This document shows positions 29,803 through 38,850 of a stretch of 64,000 bases of DNA, in pieces. The translations under genes and the position numbers were made by a program. Each line of letters opens with the position of its first letter. Within the stretch, counting starts at the first letter, position 1. Source of the DNA: Saprospiraceae bacterium (GTDB taxonomy: Bacteria; Bacteroidota; Bacteroidia; Chitinophagales; Saprospiraceae); NCBI GenBank assembly GCA_016716335.1, contig JADJWN010000002.1:387794-451793 (forward strand), in the 5' to 3' direction. The notes under the pieces are model-generated. The model was given only the letters and a program-made list of their open reading frames with translations. It made no database searches and was not told the origin of the DNA.

Positions 29803-30441
29803 TCACTTTCGGCCGAAGTCTGCCGGTATTTCTCCCAGGGCCTTGGTGTCCCATTTCACGATGGGATTTCGGTGGGTATGGGTCTGTAGCCATCTTTCAG
29901 CCCTTTCTATCAAGTCAAATAAGTCTTTATTATCGTGATCGGCGGTATGCTTGGTCCTGGCCTTCTTGTGCATTACCCATGATATTGCGGTCTGAGAGTC
30001 AGTATAAATGGTGGTATGCCGGTTTCCTTTCTTTTCAAATAGTGCGAGGGCATGCACAATAGCCAGAAACTCACCGATATTGTTGGTCCCGTTTTTGAAA
30101 GGTCCCTGTCTGAAAAGTTCTCTGCCACTGAGGGTATGCACGCCTCTGTATTCCATCCATCCGGGATTGCCGCTGCAGGCTGCATCCACTGCAATACTGT
30201 CTTCGATTACAGCAGGCTTTGGCCTCATGGTGTTTGAGTTGGAATTTTTATTGCCGGATATTTTATTCATGAGCTTTTCCGGATTCATTTTGTAGGCCAG
30301 TTCGGCTTCAGCCATAGATTCAAAGGCTTTGTACATTGCGTCCGGAAAGCCTTTCACCTGCTCAAGACAGGTATTCCAGTCAGTATATATACCCGGAGAT
30401 TTACCCACCCAGACCACGTAATATTTTTGTTTCTTTGCCAC
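29803..30441 (-). CDS. Ribonuclease H with N-terminal viroplasmin-like domain
   Basis: About 212 residues from the GTG at 30441. Residues 1-50 (KKQKYYVVWVGKSPGIYTDW, QVKGFPDAMYKAF) are the caulimovirus viroplasmin-like module, a known N-terminal RNA/DNA hybrid-binding part of some cellular RNases H. Residues about 75-212 are RNase H: SIAVDAACSGNPG (Asp), NNIGEFLAIVHAL (Glu), TIYTDSQTAISWV (Asp), and the closing DFGRK. Degrades RNA in RNA-DNA hybrids. A longer start at 30480 would overlap the divergent TatD gene and was not used. Convergent with def. Confidence 0.9.
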   Translation of the reverse strand: MAKKQKYYVVWVGKSPGIYTDWNTCLEQVKGFPDAMYKAFESMAEAELAYKMNPEKLMNKISGNKNSNSNTMRPKPAVIEDSIAVDAACSGNPGWMEYRGVHTLSGRELFRQGPFKNGTNNIGEFLAIVHALALFEKKGNRHTTIYTDSQTAISWVMHKKARTKHTADHDNKDLFDLIERAERWLQTHTHRNPIVKWDTKALGEIPADFGRK

Positions 30442-30466
30442 TTGAAATATTGAAAAGCCAAAAGTA

Positions 30467-31243
30467 ATGTTAATTGACACACATGCGCATATTTATCTAA
30501 ATGATTTTGAAGGATCTGACGCTGATATTCTGGCACGGGCTGAGAAGGAAGGAGTACGTCACATTTTTATGCCCAACATTGACAGCAGCTCTGTGGAAAA
30601 TATGCTCCGTACAGAATCCCGGTATCCCAACTGTCATGCCATGATGGGCCTGCATCCCTGCAGTGTGAAGGAGGATTATGAAAAAGAACTGAGCAATGTA
30701 GAAAGCTGGTTTGCAAAGCGGAGTTTTGCCGCTGTCGGGGAGATTGGTATAGATTTGTATTGGGATAAGAGCTTTGCGGAAGCACAAATGAAAACATTTG
30801 AAAGGCAGATAGCATTAGGCAGAGAACTGGGTATTCCGATAGTGATACACTCAAGAGAGGCATTGGATATTACCATACAGACCGTTGGCAAGTGGCAGGA
30901 TGGCAATCTCAAAGGAGTATTCCATTGTTTTACCGGGACGTTGGAGCAGGCACTGCAGATCTCAGATCTTGGTTTTTATATAGGTATCGGAGGTGTGGTT
31001 ACCTATAAGAATGCCGGTCTGGATAAAGTTATTGCCGGCGCAGGACTGGATTTTGCTGTGCTGGAGACAGATTCACCCTATCTGGCACCGGTGCCTCATC
31101 GGGGTAAACCCAACGAGCCCTCATATCTTCGTTATATAGCGGATAAATTGTCAGAGATTACCGGTCGTTCAGTGACCGAAGTGGAAGATATTACCTCAAG
31201 CAATGCAATGCGTTTGTTTTCGGGGTGGTTTGCAGTAAACTAA
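30467..31243 (+). CDS. TatD-family metal-dependent deoxyribonuclease
   Basis: 258 residues, TIM-barrel hydrolase with all metal ligands: DTHAHIY (HxH), VGEIGIDLYW (Glu), VIHSREA (His), FHCFTG (His) and LETDSPYLAP (Asp). Family members act as 3'-5' DNases or on damaged nucleic acid ends. Divergent from the RNase H gene with a 25-base gap between starts. Confidence 0.93.
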   Translation: MLIDTHAHIYLNDFEGSDADILARAEKEGVRHIFMPNIDSSSVENMLRTESRYPNCHAMMGLHPCSVKEDYEKELSNVESWFAKRSFAAVGEIGIDLYWDKSFAEAQMKTFERQIALGRELGIPIVIHSREALDITIQTVGKWQDGNLKGVFHCFTGTLEQALQISDLGFYIGIGGVVTYKNAGLDKVIAGAGLDFAVLETDSPYLAPVPHRGKPNEPSYLRYIADKLSEITGRSVTEVEDITSSNAMRLFSGWFAVN

Positions 31244-31411
31244 TCGTCGTCATCGTACGAGAGTAGTATTATAGTACAGCTTAACAGAGGGTTTACATTG
31301 TATGATGAAACTGTGAATTGACGGGAGGAATGTACCTGCCGAGATTAAAAAAGTAAGAATAATGCATATTTATTTTGATATTCAAACGAAATTTTCAACT
31401 TTTGCAGCATT

Positions 31412-31499
31412 GGAGAGTTGCTCGAGTGGTTGAAGAGGCACGCCTGGAAAGTGTGTATACCCCAAAAGGGTATCGAGGGTTCGAATCCCTCACTCTCCG
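31412..31499 (+). tRNA. tRNA-Ser (GGA)
   Basis: 88 bases with acceptor stem GGAGAGT / ACTCTCC, discriminator G, long class II variable arm (TATACCCCAAAAGGGTAT), T arm GAGGGTTCGAATCCCTC, and anticodon GGA at 31446-31448. A -7-like AACTTTTG lies at 31397-31404. Confidence 0.97.
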
Positions 31500-31589
31500 C
31501 TAAAATATTTTTTTGTGTATTAACAATTGTTTTTAATTTTAACCATTCAAATCACTAATTTATTAACTAAAACTGTAAATTGACAAATC

Positions 31590-32311
31590 ATGCGAAAACT
31601 TTTAGTATCCACAGGAGTATTCATCATGACTTCACTGATGTTTGCAATTGATGCTGCTGCACAGGAAGCCGCCGGCCCTCAGGGATTTCAGTTATTAAAG
31701 GAGAAATTCATCGAAGGAGACTGGAGATTCATGAGTATCGTACTGGTATGTCTGATCTTGGGATTGGCATTCAGTATCGAAAGAATTATCACATTGAACA
31801 TTGCTTCTGCCAATACAGACGTATTGTTGGGCAAAATTGAAGAAAGGCTGGCAGCCGGAGATATTGAGGGTGCAAAAGACGTAGCAAAAGCAACACCTGG
31901 CCCTGCTGCAAGTGTATTGTACGAAGGTCTGAGAAATCATGCCGGAGGTCCGGAGGCAGTTGAAAAAGCATAGTATCTTATGGTTCTGTACAGATGGGAT
32001 TGCTCGAGAAGGGTTTGGTATGGATCTCTTTGTTTATCGCACTTGCTCCGATGCTGGGGTTCATGGGTACTGTAATCGGTATGATCGGTGCGTTTGACAA
32101 GATCGAGGCTGCTGGTGACATCTCCCCTGCGATTGTGGCGGGTGGTATCAAAGTGGCACTTTTGACGACAGTATTCGGTCTGGTGGTTGCGATTATTCTT
32201 CAGATTTTTTACAATTACGCAGTATCAAAGATTGACGGCATCATCAATAAGATGGAAGATGCTTCTATCGGTCTTGTGGACATTATGGCCAGAAACAAGG
32301 TTTTTAAGTAA
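31590..32311 (+). CDS. exbB: MotA/TolQ/ExbB proton channel (frameshifted)
   Basis: About 240 residues after repair. Signal-like N-terminus (AIDAAAQEAA), then TM1 (MSIVLVCLILGLAFSIERI), a cytoplasmic stretch with ERLAAGDIEGAKDVAK, and TM2/TM3 with PMLGFMGTVIGMIGAFD and LLTTVFGLVVAII, the family's pore signature. The frame breaks at 31970/31971: GCA-TAG should read GCA-ATA, giving KAIVSYGSVQMGLLEKG. ExbB with ExbD uses the proton gradient to energise TonB and so drives the SusC and TonB receptors of the window. First gene of a four-gene operon. Confidence 0.93.
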
Positions 32312-32338
32312 TAGTACACACTCTAAAACAAAAAAGTT

Positions 32339-32824
32339 ATGTATAATTTTTTAGTAAAAAATGGCATTACTGCAGCCATGGGTTTGGGGGTGTTGATCAT
32401 TGTTATATTCATGGTCACTATTCTTACAGGCCTGAAGTCTGCCGGTTTTGATTCCGGTACAGACCTGCTGCAGCAGGATATGACTAAAATCAATTTCTTC
32501 AACTTCGGTTTGTATGCTACTTTTTTCCTTTGTGTTGTAGCATTGCTCATGATGACGGTCGGAGTAGTATGGGATATGATCAGAAATTTCAAAACCGGAA
32601 AGAAGTTTATTTTTGGTATCGTAGGTTTGGTGGTATTGTTTATCATACTGTACTCAATGTCAAAGTTTGAGACAGGAGGTAAGTGGGATACCCTCAATGC
32701 AAATTTCGGTATTACAGAAGGATCAAGCAAGCTCATATCTGCGGGCATTTATACCTGTGGTATTTTGTTGGCTATATCTGCTCTGTCTATTGTGGTATCA
32801 GAGGTCAGAGGCTTCTTTAAATAA
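32339..32824 (+). CDS. Four-helix membrane protein of the ExbB-ExbD operon, unknown
   Basis: 161 residues with four hydrophobic helices (about 10-32, 57-78, 88-106, 133-157) and no Pfam-type signature that I recognise. It starts 27 bases after exbB and ends 18 bases before the first exbD. Its fixed place between the channel and plug subunits suggests an accessory subunit of the energy-transducing complex; this rests on position only. Confidence 0.75.
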   Translation: MYNFLVKNGITAAMGLGVLIIVIFMVTILTGLKSAGFDSGTDLLQQDMTKINFFNFGLYATFFLCVVALLMMTVGVVWDMIRNFKTGKKFIFGIVGLVVLFIILYSMSKFETGGKWDTLNANFGITEGSSKLISAGIYTCGILLAISALSIVVSEVRGFFK

Positions 32825-32842
32825 TGCATAAAACCGGTCAAG

Positions 32843-33397
32843 ATGGCTAAAAAGAGCAGTAAAGACAGGATGAATAACGAAATCAATGCGGGGTCTATGG
32901 CAGATATTGCCTTCCTGCTGTTGATATTCTTCCTGGTTACCACGACCATAGCAGAAGACAAAGGGGTACTGGTCAAGCTACCACCCTGGTCTGATGAACC
33001 GCCACCACCGTTGAAGCTGAATTCAAGGAATGTATATTCCGTTTTGGTGAATTCCAGCAATCAACTGCTGGTCAGAGGTGAGCCAATGCCCATCAACAAG
33101 CTTAAGGAGAATACCAAGATATTTATTATGAACCCCAATAAATTGGAAAACATGTCCGAAAGTCCGACTGAGGCCCTGATTTCCATCAAGAACGACAGGG
33201 GTACCAGCTATAAAACTTATCTGGAGGTATATAATGAGCTGAAGGCAGCCTACAACGAATTGTGGGATGAAGCATCACAGAAGAAGTTCGGAAAAAATTT
33301 TGAAGATCTGAACAAAGATCAGAGAGAGCAGATTACCTCTGCCATACCGCTGGTAATATCCGAGGCTGAAGCTACGGCATTCGGAGAGGAGAAATAA
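32843..33397 (+). CDS. exbD: ExbD/TolR-family biopolymer transport protein (first copy)
   Basis: 184 residues: short basic N-terminus, one TM helix SMADIAFLLLIFFLVTTTI with the essential Asp at its start, and a periplasmic domain (VKLPPWSDEPPPPLKL, NVYSVLVNSSNQLLV). Longer than classic ExbD (about 140), with an extra charged helical region near the C-terminus (YNELWDEASQKKFGKNF) typical of the Bacteroidota form. Works with ExbB. Confidence 0.93.
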   Translation: MAKKSSKDRMNNEINAGSMADIAFLLLIFFLVTTTIAEDKGVLVKLPPWSDEPPPPLKLNSRNVYSVLVNSSNQLLVRGEPMPINKLKENTKIFIMNPNKLENMSESPTEALISIKNDRGTSYKTYLEVYNELKAAYNELWDEASQKKFGKNFEDLNKDQREQITSAIPLVISEAEATAFGEEK

Positions 33398-33430
33398 TTC
33401 AGGTAATAACTATTTATAAATCAGGAATGT

Positions 33431-33904
33431 ATGCATAAGTTTAATAAAAAAGTCGGTAAGTCGAAACCTGCAATCAGCACGGCTTCACTACCGGATATCG
33501 TATTTATGCTCTTGTTTTTCTTTATGGTTGTTACCAAAATGAGAGATACAGAGCTTAAAGTTTCTATCAATACCCCTTCAGCATCCGAGCTTACCAAGCT
33601 CGAAAAGAAAACACTGGTGAATTTCATCTACATTGGTCGTCCTACCAAGAAATATGAAAAGGAATTCGGTACCAAGCCAAGAATTCAATTGGGGGACAAA
33701 TTTGCCACGACCGATGATATTCCATTGTTTCTTGAAAAGCACAAAGTGACAGTGCCGGAAGCACAAAGACCCAGTATCATATCTTCCCTTAAGGTGGACT
33801 CAGATGTGACCATGGGGATTGTAGGGGATGTAAAGACTGCTTTGAGAAAGGCAGGACAAGTCAAGGTGAACTACTCGGCCAAGAAGAGAGAACGTACGAA
33901 ATAA
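33431..33904 (+). CDS. exbD: ExbD/TolR-family biopolymer transport protein (second copy)
   Basis: 157 residues. The single TM helix has the conserved Asp: SLPDIVFMLLFFFMVVTKM. The periplasmic part (ELKVSINTPSASE, KVDSDVTMGIVGDVKTALRK) is the TolR/ExbD fold. It differs from the first copy, so the complex may be heteromeric. Last gene of the operon, followed by a terminator. Confidence 0.93.
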   Translation: MHKFNKKVGKSKPAISTASLPDIVFMLLFFFMVVTKMRDTELKVSINTPSASELTKLEKKTLVNFIYIGRPTKKYEKEFGTKPRIQLGDKFATTDDIPLFLEKHKVTVPEAQRPSIISSLKVDSDVTMGIVGDVKTALRKAGQVKVNYSAKKRERTK

Positions 33905-33928
33905 CAGTATTTTTCATAATTTTTACAG

Positions 33929-33960
33929 AAGGGTATTTCCATGTGGGAATATCCTTTTTT
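33929..33960 (+). terminator. Rho-independent terminator after the ExbBD operon
   Basis: Stem AAGGGTATTTCC / GGGAATATCCTT with two G-T pairs, then a T run. Confidence 0.75.
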
Positions 33961-34019
33961 GTTTTTAATCGATTGGTACTGACGATTGTGGATTACTTGA
34001 GTATCAAACTCTCAGAATT

Positions 34020-35033
34020 TCAGCCTATATCCATCCTTGCTTCAGGTGCAGCTGTCTGATCTGTAAACCTTCCCTCAAGATATTTGTAATATGCAGTAAT
34101 TCCGATCATGGCAGCATTGTCTGTACAATATTCGAATGCAGGTATAAATAATTTCCACCCAAGTTCTGAAGCACTTTCTGAAAATCTTCTGCGTACCTCG
34201 CTGTTGGCAGACACTCCGCCGGCTATGGCTACCTGCTTGATTCCTGTGGTAACTACAGCTTGTTTTACTTTATTCAGAAGGATACTGACTATGGTATATT
34301 GTACGGATGCGCAGATGTCGTTGGTATGCTTTTGAATGAATTCCGGATCTGCTGCCATTTCTTTCTGTAGGAAATATAAGATCGAGGTTTTTAATCCACT
34401 GAATGAAAAGTGTAAACCTTCAGTCTGAGGCTCCGGAAATTTGAAAACCGGTTTGCCGGATTGAGCAAGTTTGTCAATGACCGGTCCTGCAGGGTAGGGT
34501 AGTCCAAGCATTTTTCCCGTTTTATCAAAGGCTTCACCGGCGGCATCATCCATAGTCTCCCCGAGTATTTCGAGGTTTAAGGGTGAGTTTACCCGTATAA
34601 TCTGGGTATGTCCACCTGAAATGGTAAGACACAAAAAAGGAAAGTCAGGGTATGGACGCTCCGCAAAATGAGCCATCACGTGGGCGTGCATATGGTGTAC
34701 ATCAATGAGAGGCAGATTCAGTGCCAGTGCCATGGATTTGGCAAAGGATACTCCCACGATCAGACTGCCCAGGAGACCGGGCCCTTTGGTAAAAGCAACG
34801 GCAGAAAGGTCGTGTACGGACACTCCGGCTTGTTTGAGTGCTGCATCCACGACCGGTACAATATGTGCCTGATGCTGTCGGGAAGCCAGCTCGGGTACCA
34901 CACCGCCATACATTTCATGTACGTGTTGGGTGGCTGTAACATTACTGAGTACAACACCATCTCTGATGACAGCAGCGCCGGTATCGTCGCAGGATGACTC
35001 TATGGCAAGGATGGTGATATTTTTGTCAGCCAA
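34020..35033 (-). CDS. tsaD: tRNA N6-adenosine threonylcarbamoyltransferase TsaD
   Basis: 337 residues, the normal length. Key motifs: ILAIESSCDDTGAAV, the metal-binding VHHMHAHVMAHF, LCLTISGGHTQI, DDAAGEAFDKTGKMLGL, HFSFSGLKTS and AIAGGVSANSEVR. Transfers the threonylcarbamoyl group to A37 of tRNAs reading ANN codons, together with TsaB and TsaE (not in the window). Confidence 0.97.
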   Translation of the reverse strand: MADKNITILAIESSCDDTGAAVIRDGVVLSNVTATQHVHEMYGGVVPELASRQHQAHIVPVVDAALKQAGVSVHDLSAVAFTKGPGLLGSLIVGVSFAKSMALALNLPLIDVHHMHAHVMAHFAERPYPDFPFLCLTISGGHTQIIRVNSPLNLEILGETMDDAAGEAFDKTGKMLGLPYPAGPVIDKLAQSGKPVFKFPEPQTEGLHFSFSGLKTSILYFLQKEMAADPEFIQKHTNDICASVQYTIVSILLNKVKQAVVTTGIKQVAIAGGVSANSEVRRRFSESASELGWKLFIPAFEYCTDNAAMIGITAYYKYLEGRFTDQTAAPEARMDIG

Positions 35034-35045
35034 ATTTTTTTATTG

Positions 35046-35053
35046 CAAAGATA
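35046..35053 (-). promoter_or_regulatory. -7 box upstream of tsaD
   Basis: TATCTTTG on the minus strand, an exact TAnnTTTG match, 12 bases before the ATG. Confidence 0.4.
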
Positions 35054-35272
35054 TGCATTCTCCGGCTTCCCCTTCTATTCGGAGCAGGTATGTATGGTTT
35101 AAACAGGTGACTTATGATACCGGCATATAATCATATACTCCGGAATATGCAGCCTGTAAAATATTTTGTTAAAAAATTTTGTTCCTCATACGTCAAATGC
35201 TTTATTTTGTGCATCTTAATCAGCGTGTGAGGTATTTTACATGCATTTAAAACCAAACTTAAAAATCAATCT

Positions 35273-35860
35273 ATGAGAGCGGTCATCAACGTAGTATTAG
35301 TGTTACTTTCCTTAGTATTTGCTTATTGGCTATATTCTTCCATCAGAGAGCCCATTGCTTTCAAGGCTGAAAAGGAAAAGAGAAGAGATGCAGTGGTAGA
35401 TGTGTTGAAAAAACTTCAGGTGGCACAGGATTTATACAGGACAATTACCGGTAAATATGCAGGTAATTTTGATACGCTTTCCTATGTGCTTAAGAATGGT
35501 CAGGTAGAAAATGTAAAACTCGAGGCAGACCCCACTGATCCCACCAATCAGGATAAATTTATCCGATCGGTAAGTTACAGACCGGCGCTCGACTCTTTGT
35601 ACAGTCTACTGGGAGGTCCGGTGAATGTAGATTCTCTCAGATACGTACCTTATGGTGAAGGTAAGACTTTTGATATTGCTGCTGATACTTTGAGATATCA
35701 GGGCACATTGGTTCAGGTGGTGCAGGTTGGTACGAGATTCAAAGATTTCATGGGAGAATATGCCAATCCGAGATTTAAAAAATACGATGCATTCTACGAT
35801 CCCGACAAGCCTCTGAAGTTTGGCGATATGAATGCCCCGAATACAAACGGAAACTGGTAA
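35273..35860 (+). CDS. Single-pass membrane protein, unknown
   Basis: 195 residues: one N-terminal helix (AVINVVLVLLSLVFAYWLY) followed by a soluble part. The stretch after the helix (KRRDAVVDVLKKLQVAQDLY, TGKYAGNFDTL) recalls the N-terminal layout of pseudopilin-like proteins, but no cleavage motif is present. Its stop is 2 bases before the DUF3822 start, so it leads the operon with DUF3822 and rsmD. Function unknown. Confidence 0.7.
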   Translation: MRAVINVVLVLLSLVFAYWLYSSIREPIAFKAEKEKRRDAVVDVLKKLQVAQDLYRTITGKYAGNFDTLSYVLKNGQVENVKLEADPTDPTNQDKFIRSVSYRPALDSLYSLLGGPVNVDSLRYVPYGEGKTFDIAADTLRYQGTLVQVVQVGTRFKDFMGEYANPRFKKYDAFYDPDKPLKFGDMNAPNTNGNW

Positions 35861-35862
35861 AA

Positions 35863-36654
35863 GTGGCGGAAATAAGTTTTTCCGGACCTGTTATAAATGA
35901 AAAAATTGAAAAGCTGTCTGTCGTTGTCGCGGCAGACAGCTTTTCTTTTGGATTTATCAACGACACAGGGCAGATACAGTCGGTTGATTTTATTCAAACT
36001 GACGGAATACCCGCAATAGAGTCTTTAAAAGAAAAAATCAGAGGACTGATAGAAGAGTATAGCCCGGACCGAATTACCGTAGCCAGCAAACAACCTCCTG
36101 TCTTGCACACCCATAAGGTAGATGACAAGCTTATCAATTTTTTTCCCTTGTTTGAAGGCAAGCAGGTTTTCAGAGAGAAATTTACGGGTGAAGAGGTTTT
36201 TACCTACTTCGGACTGAATGATACCCAGATTCAGTTGCTTGATGGACTCTTGAAGAATTATGCACTCCACCATTATTCGATGGTGTTGGCCAATTATCAT
36301 TATCCATCAGGATCCGGAGCTGTGCATGCGGATTTTGACAACGGCAGATTGCATATTTTTTACAGCAACCAGGAAGGCTTCAGATTTTACAACAGCTTCG
36401 GCTTCAGTACCCATGAGGATGTACTTTATTATATATTGTCGGTGTACCGGTATTTGGCTTTAGATCCTCATGAAGCGGAGCTTCGTATCTCAGGATTGAT
36501 TGATACAAACTCCGGCCTGCTCAAATTAATCCGTGGATACGTGGCATATATATCTGTGGCAACCGCATACCCTTGCCTGCCTGTGGTAAGTGAGCTGACC
36601 ATACCTGTCCATTATTATTTTGATATTGGTGCCACAGCATTATGCGAATCATAA
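35863..36654 (+). CDS. DUF3822 family protein
   Basis: 263 residues from a GTG start. Shows the DUF3822 pattern: an N-terminal beta-rich half (KLSVVVAADSFSFGF), HHYSMVLANYHYP in the middle, GRLHIFYSNQEGFRFYNSFG and HEDVLYYILSVYRYL. The repeated beta-alpha arrangement resembles the actin/ASKHA fold. The 3' end overlaps rsmD by 13 bases; this order is frequent in Bacteroidota, hinting at a role tied to ribosome modification or simply to shared expression. Confidence 0.85.
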   Translation: MAEISFSGPVINEKIEKLSVVVAADSFSFGFINDTGQIQSVDFIQTDGIPAIESLKEKIRGLIEEYSPDRITVASKQPPVLHTHKVDDKLINFFPLFEGKQVFREKFTGEEVFTYFGLNDTQIQLLDGLLKNYALHHYSMVLANYHYPSGSGAVHADFDNGRLHIFYSNQEGFRFYNSFGFSTHEDVLYYILSVYRYLALDPHEAELRISGLIDTNSGLLKLIRGYVAYISVATAYPCLPVVSELTIPVHYYFDIGATALCES

Positions 36655-37178
36655 GCGGAATATTCAAAGGCAGAAGATTTACGCCTCCTGCCGATAACTG
36701 GCCCACCAGACCTACCACAGATTTTGCCAAGGAAGGTCTCTATAATATTTTGCAGAACCGGATTGACTTTGAAAGCACAGTGATGCTGGATCTGTTTGGT
36801 GGCACCGGCAATCATTGTTATGAATTCATTTCACGGGGTTGTACCGATGCGACCTATGTGGATAAGTTTCCGGGTTGTGTGCGGTTTGTACGTAAAACTG
36901 CCGAAGAACTCGGAATCACCGACAAATTGCAGATAGTACAATCGGACGTCTTTAAGTTTTTGAGATTCAATACCAGAAAGTACGATTTTATATTTGCCGG
37001 ACCTCCTTATCCTTTGCCCAATCTAAGGTCAATACCTGACGAGATATTCAATAATAATACTCTTAAAGCCGGTGGCCTGTTTGTACTGGAGCATAATCCT
37101 GACCATGATTTCAGTCAGCATGAGCATTTCATTGAGAAAAGGAATTACGGCACGACAATCTTCAGTTTTTTTAAGTAA
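36642..37178 (+). CDS. rsmD: 16S rRNA (guanine966-N2)-methyltransferase RsmD
   Basis: 178 residues, Rossmann methyltransferase. MRIISGIFKGRR and PTTDFAKEGLYNIL are the RsmD N-terminus; LDLFGGTGNHCYEFISRG is the SAM loop. The catalytic motif IV normally reads (D/N)PPY/F, here FAGPPY, with Gly in place of Asp. That may weaken activity or be a base error. It overlaps DUF3822, so translation is probably coupled. Confidence 0.88.
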   Translation: MRIISGIFKGRRFTPPADNWPTRPTTDFAKEGLYNILQNRIDFESTVMLDLFGGTGNHCYEFISRGCTDATYVDKFPGCVRFVRKTAEELGITDKLQIVQSDVFKFLRFNTRKYDFIFAGPPYPLPNLRSIPDEIFNNNTLKAGGLFVLEHNPDHDFSQHEHFIEKRNYGTTIFSFFK

Positions 37179-37208
37179 TCATCGACACGTTGCAGTGTGC
37201 CCGCACTT

Positions 37209-38795
37209 TTACTTTTCTGCCCAGTGTCGGGTGACTTCTGTTTTTTCTATGTAAAGAGAGGTACTTGGATATGCAAAGCTGACTCCTGCTGTCTCAGCAG
37301 CCTGCAGAATATTAAAAATAATGTGCTCTCTGATACTTAACTCAGTCTTGAAATCAGCCGCTTCGATATACACCCTGAAATAAATGTCTTTGGAGGAGGC
37401 TGCCAGATTGCGCAGGTAAATCATCCATGTATCCGGCTGGATGCTTGGATTGGCAGGTGGGATTTTACGCAGTTCTTCGAGAAAGTCATGAATCTGCGCA
37501 CTGGGTGTAGAATATAGTATACTGAGGTTCAGTTCCATAATTCTGAATTTCCGGATTCCGAGATTGGTAATAGTAGCATTGGCGAGATTTCCATTGGGTA
37601 CTGCGATGACGGAGGTGTCAATTTTTCGTATTCTCGTTGTACGGAATCCCACCTTTTCAATGGTACCCTCTGTATCCGGAGTAGTGATAAAATCACCGAT
37701 CTGAAAGGGCTTGTCCAGAAAAATCATCACTGAGCCCAGCAGGTTTTTAAAAGTGTCCTGTGCCGCCAGTGCAATAGCCAGACCACCGATAGATGCCCCG
37801 GCAATCAGTGCTGTCACATTTACACCCAGCAAGGACAACATATGCATCAGCGCTACCAGACCTATGATAATTTTGAGCGACTTCATGAGCAGTGGTATCA
37901 GCTGGTCGTCCATTTTGGTCTCCGTTTTTTCTGCTGCCAGAAGCAGATATATTTTGATGATGCTCACCACCTGCAAGGAAGCCAGTACAATGAAAATGGT
38001 CTGGATTATATCTGCCGTTTTGTGCAGGAATGCAGACACATTCAGATTGAGCAATAACAGAGGAATCAGCCTTTGTATCAGTGCCATCAACATGATGAGA
38101 CTCACGTATTTGGCCAGTTTATACAGTGTTTTGTGATGCTGACGGCCGATATGAATCTTTTCCCAGACTGATTTTTCCAGTACTTTATCCACAAGCCAGG
38201 ACAAAATCAGGTGTAGTAAGAAAATCAATACCACAATAATCGCCATCGCGATATACTGCCACAATGCGATACCGAGATATTTTTCGGAAGATGAGGACGG
38301 CAGAGAATGCAGGATTTCATCCGCCCACTCCGGAAACACCTCTCGGTACAGACTGTGTATCCTTAGACTGGTTTCTTCTGAGTAGTACCAGGCATCTCCG
38401 TATTTTTTGAGATATATCTCCGGATATTTCTTTGGGAAAAGTCTGAATTCCTGTTTTAATGTAAGGCTGTCTGTGTAATTACTGTCTCTTGGAATGGCGG
38501 CAAAATCAATCTCGAGCCCTTTGGCATCATAAAAATGTTTCAACTCCCGGGCAAATTCTTTTCTTTTTTCGAGATTGTAAATAGGTAAGAAGGCCTGAGC
38601 TGCCAACGAATCATTGTAATTGTCCTGGGTAAGCTGTGTGATATGAATGACTATCACCTGATGAGGTGTACCCGGCCCCTGACTGTTGATTTCCTGAAAA
38701 GCCCATAAATGAGACAATCCTGTTTTCATCATAAAAAACAGGAGCACAAAATTACTTTTCGCAACAGTTTTCATTTTCATTATATCAATAATCAT
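37209..38795 (-). CDS. MscS-family mechanosensitive ion channel
   Basis: 528 residues. N-terminal signal-like helix, a periplasmic segment of about 120 residues (IVIHITQLTQDN onward), then about five TM helices (from residue 170). The pore-lining helix and MscS beta-domain are clear: VTALIAGASIGGLAIALAAQ, DTFKNLLGSVMIFLDKPF, IGDFI, VGFRTTRIRKID and VIAVPNGNLANATITN. Opens under membrane tension to release solutes. Later ATG codons (MKTVAKSNF) may be the true start. Convergent with rsmD. Confidence 0.92.
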   Translation of the reverse strand: MIIDIMKMKTVAKSNFVLLFFMMKTGLSHLWAFQEINSQGPGTPHQVIVIHITQLTQDNYNDSLAAQAFLPIYNLEKRKEFARELKHFYDAKGLEIDFAAIPRDSNYTDSLTLKQEFRLFPKKYPEIYLKKYGDAWYYSEETSLRIHSLYREVFPEWADEILHSLPSSSSEKYLGIALWQYIAMAIIVVLIFLLHLILSWLVDKVLEKSVWEKIHIGRQHHKTLYKLAKYVSLIMLMALIQRLIPLLLLNLNVSAFLHKTADIIQTIFIVLASLQVVSIIKIYLLLAAEKTETKMDDQLIPLLMKSLKIIIGLVALMHMLSLLGVNVTALIAGASIGGLAIALAAQDTFKNLLGSVMIFLDKPFQIGDFITTPDTEGTIEKVGFRTTRIRKIDTSVIAVPNGNLANATITNLGIRKFRIMELNLSILYSTPSAQIHDFLEELRKIPPANPSIQPDTWMIYLRNLAASSKDIYFRVYIEAADFKTELSIREHIIFNILQAAETAGVSFAYPSTSLYIEKTEVTRHWAEK

Positions 38796-38850
38796 GAAGT
38801 CTGCAATTCAAAAGTCACTGCCGGGCAAGACAAATTCAAAAATAGAAAAA

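Noticed and set aside
30442..30480. Longer N-terminus for RNase H
   Set aside because: Would overlap the start of the divergent TatD gene; the viroplasmin-like domain begins at the GTG 30441.
31520..31568. Several TTAAC words upstream of exbB as a third phased element
   Set aside because: Distances (19 and 24 bases) are not multiples of 11; ordinary AT-rich leader.
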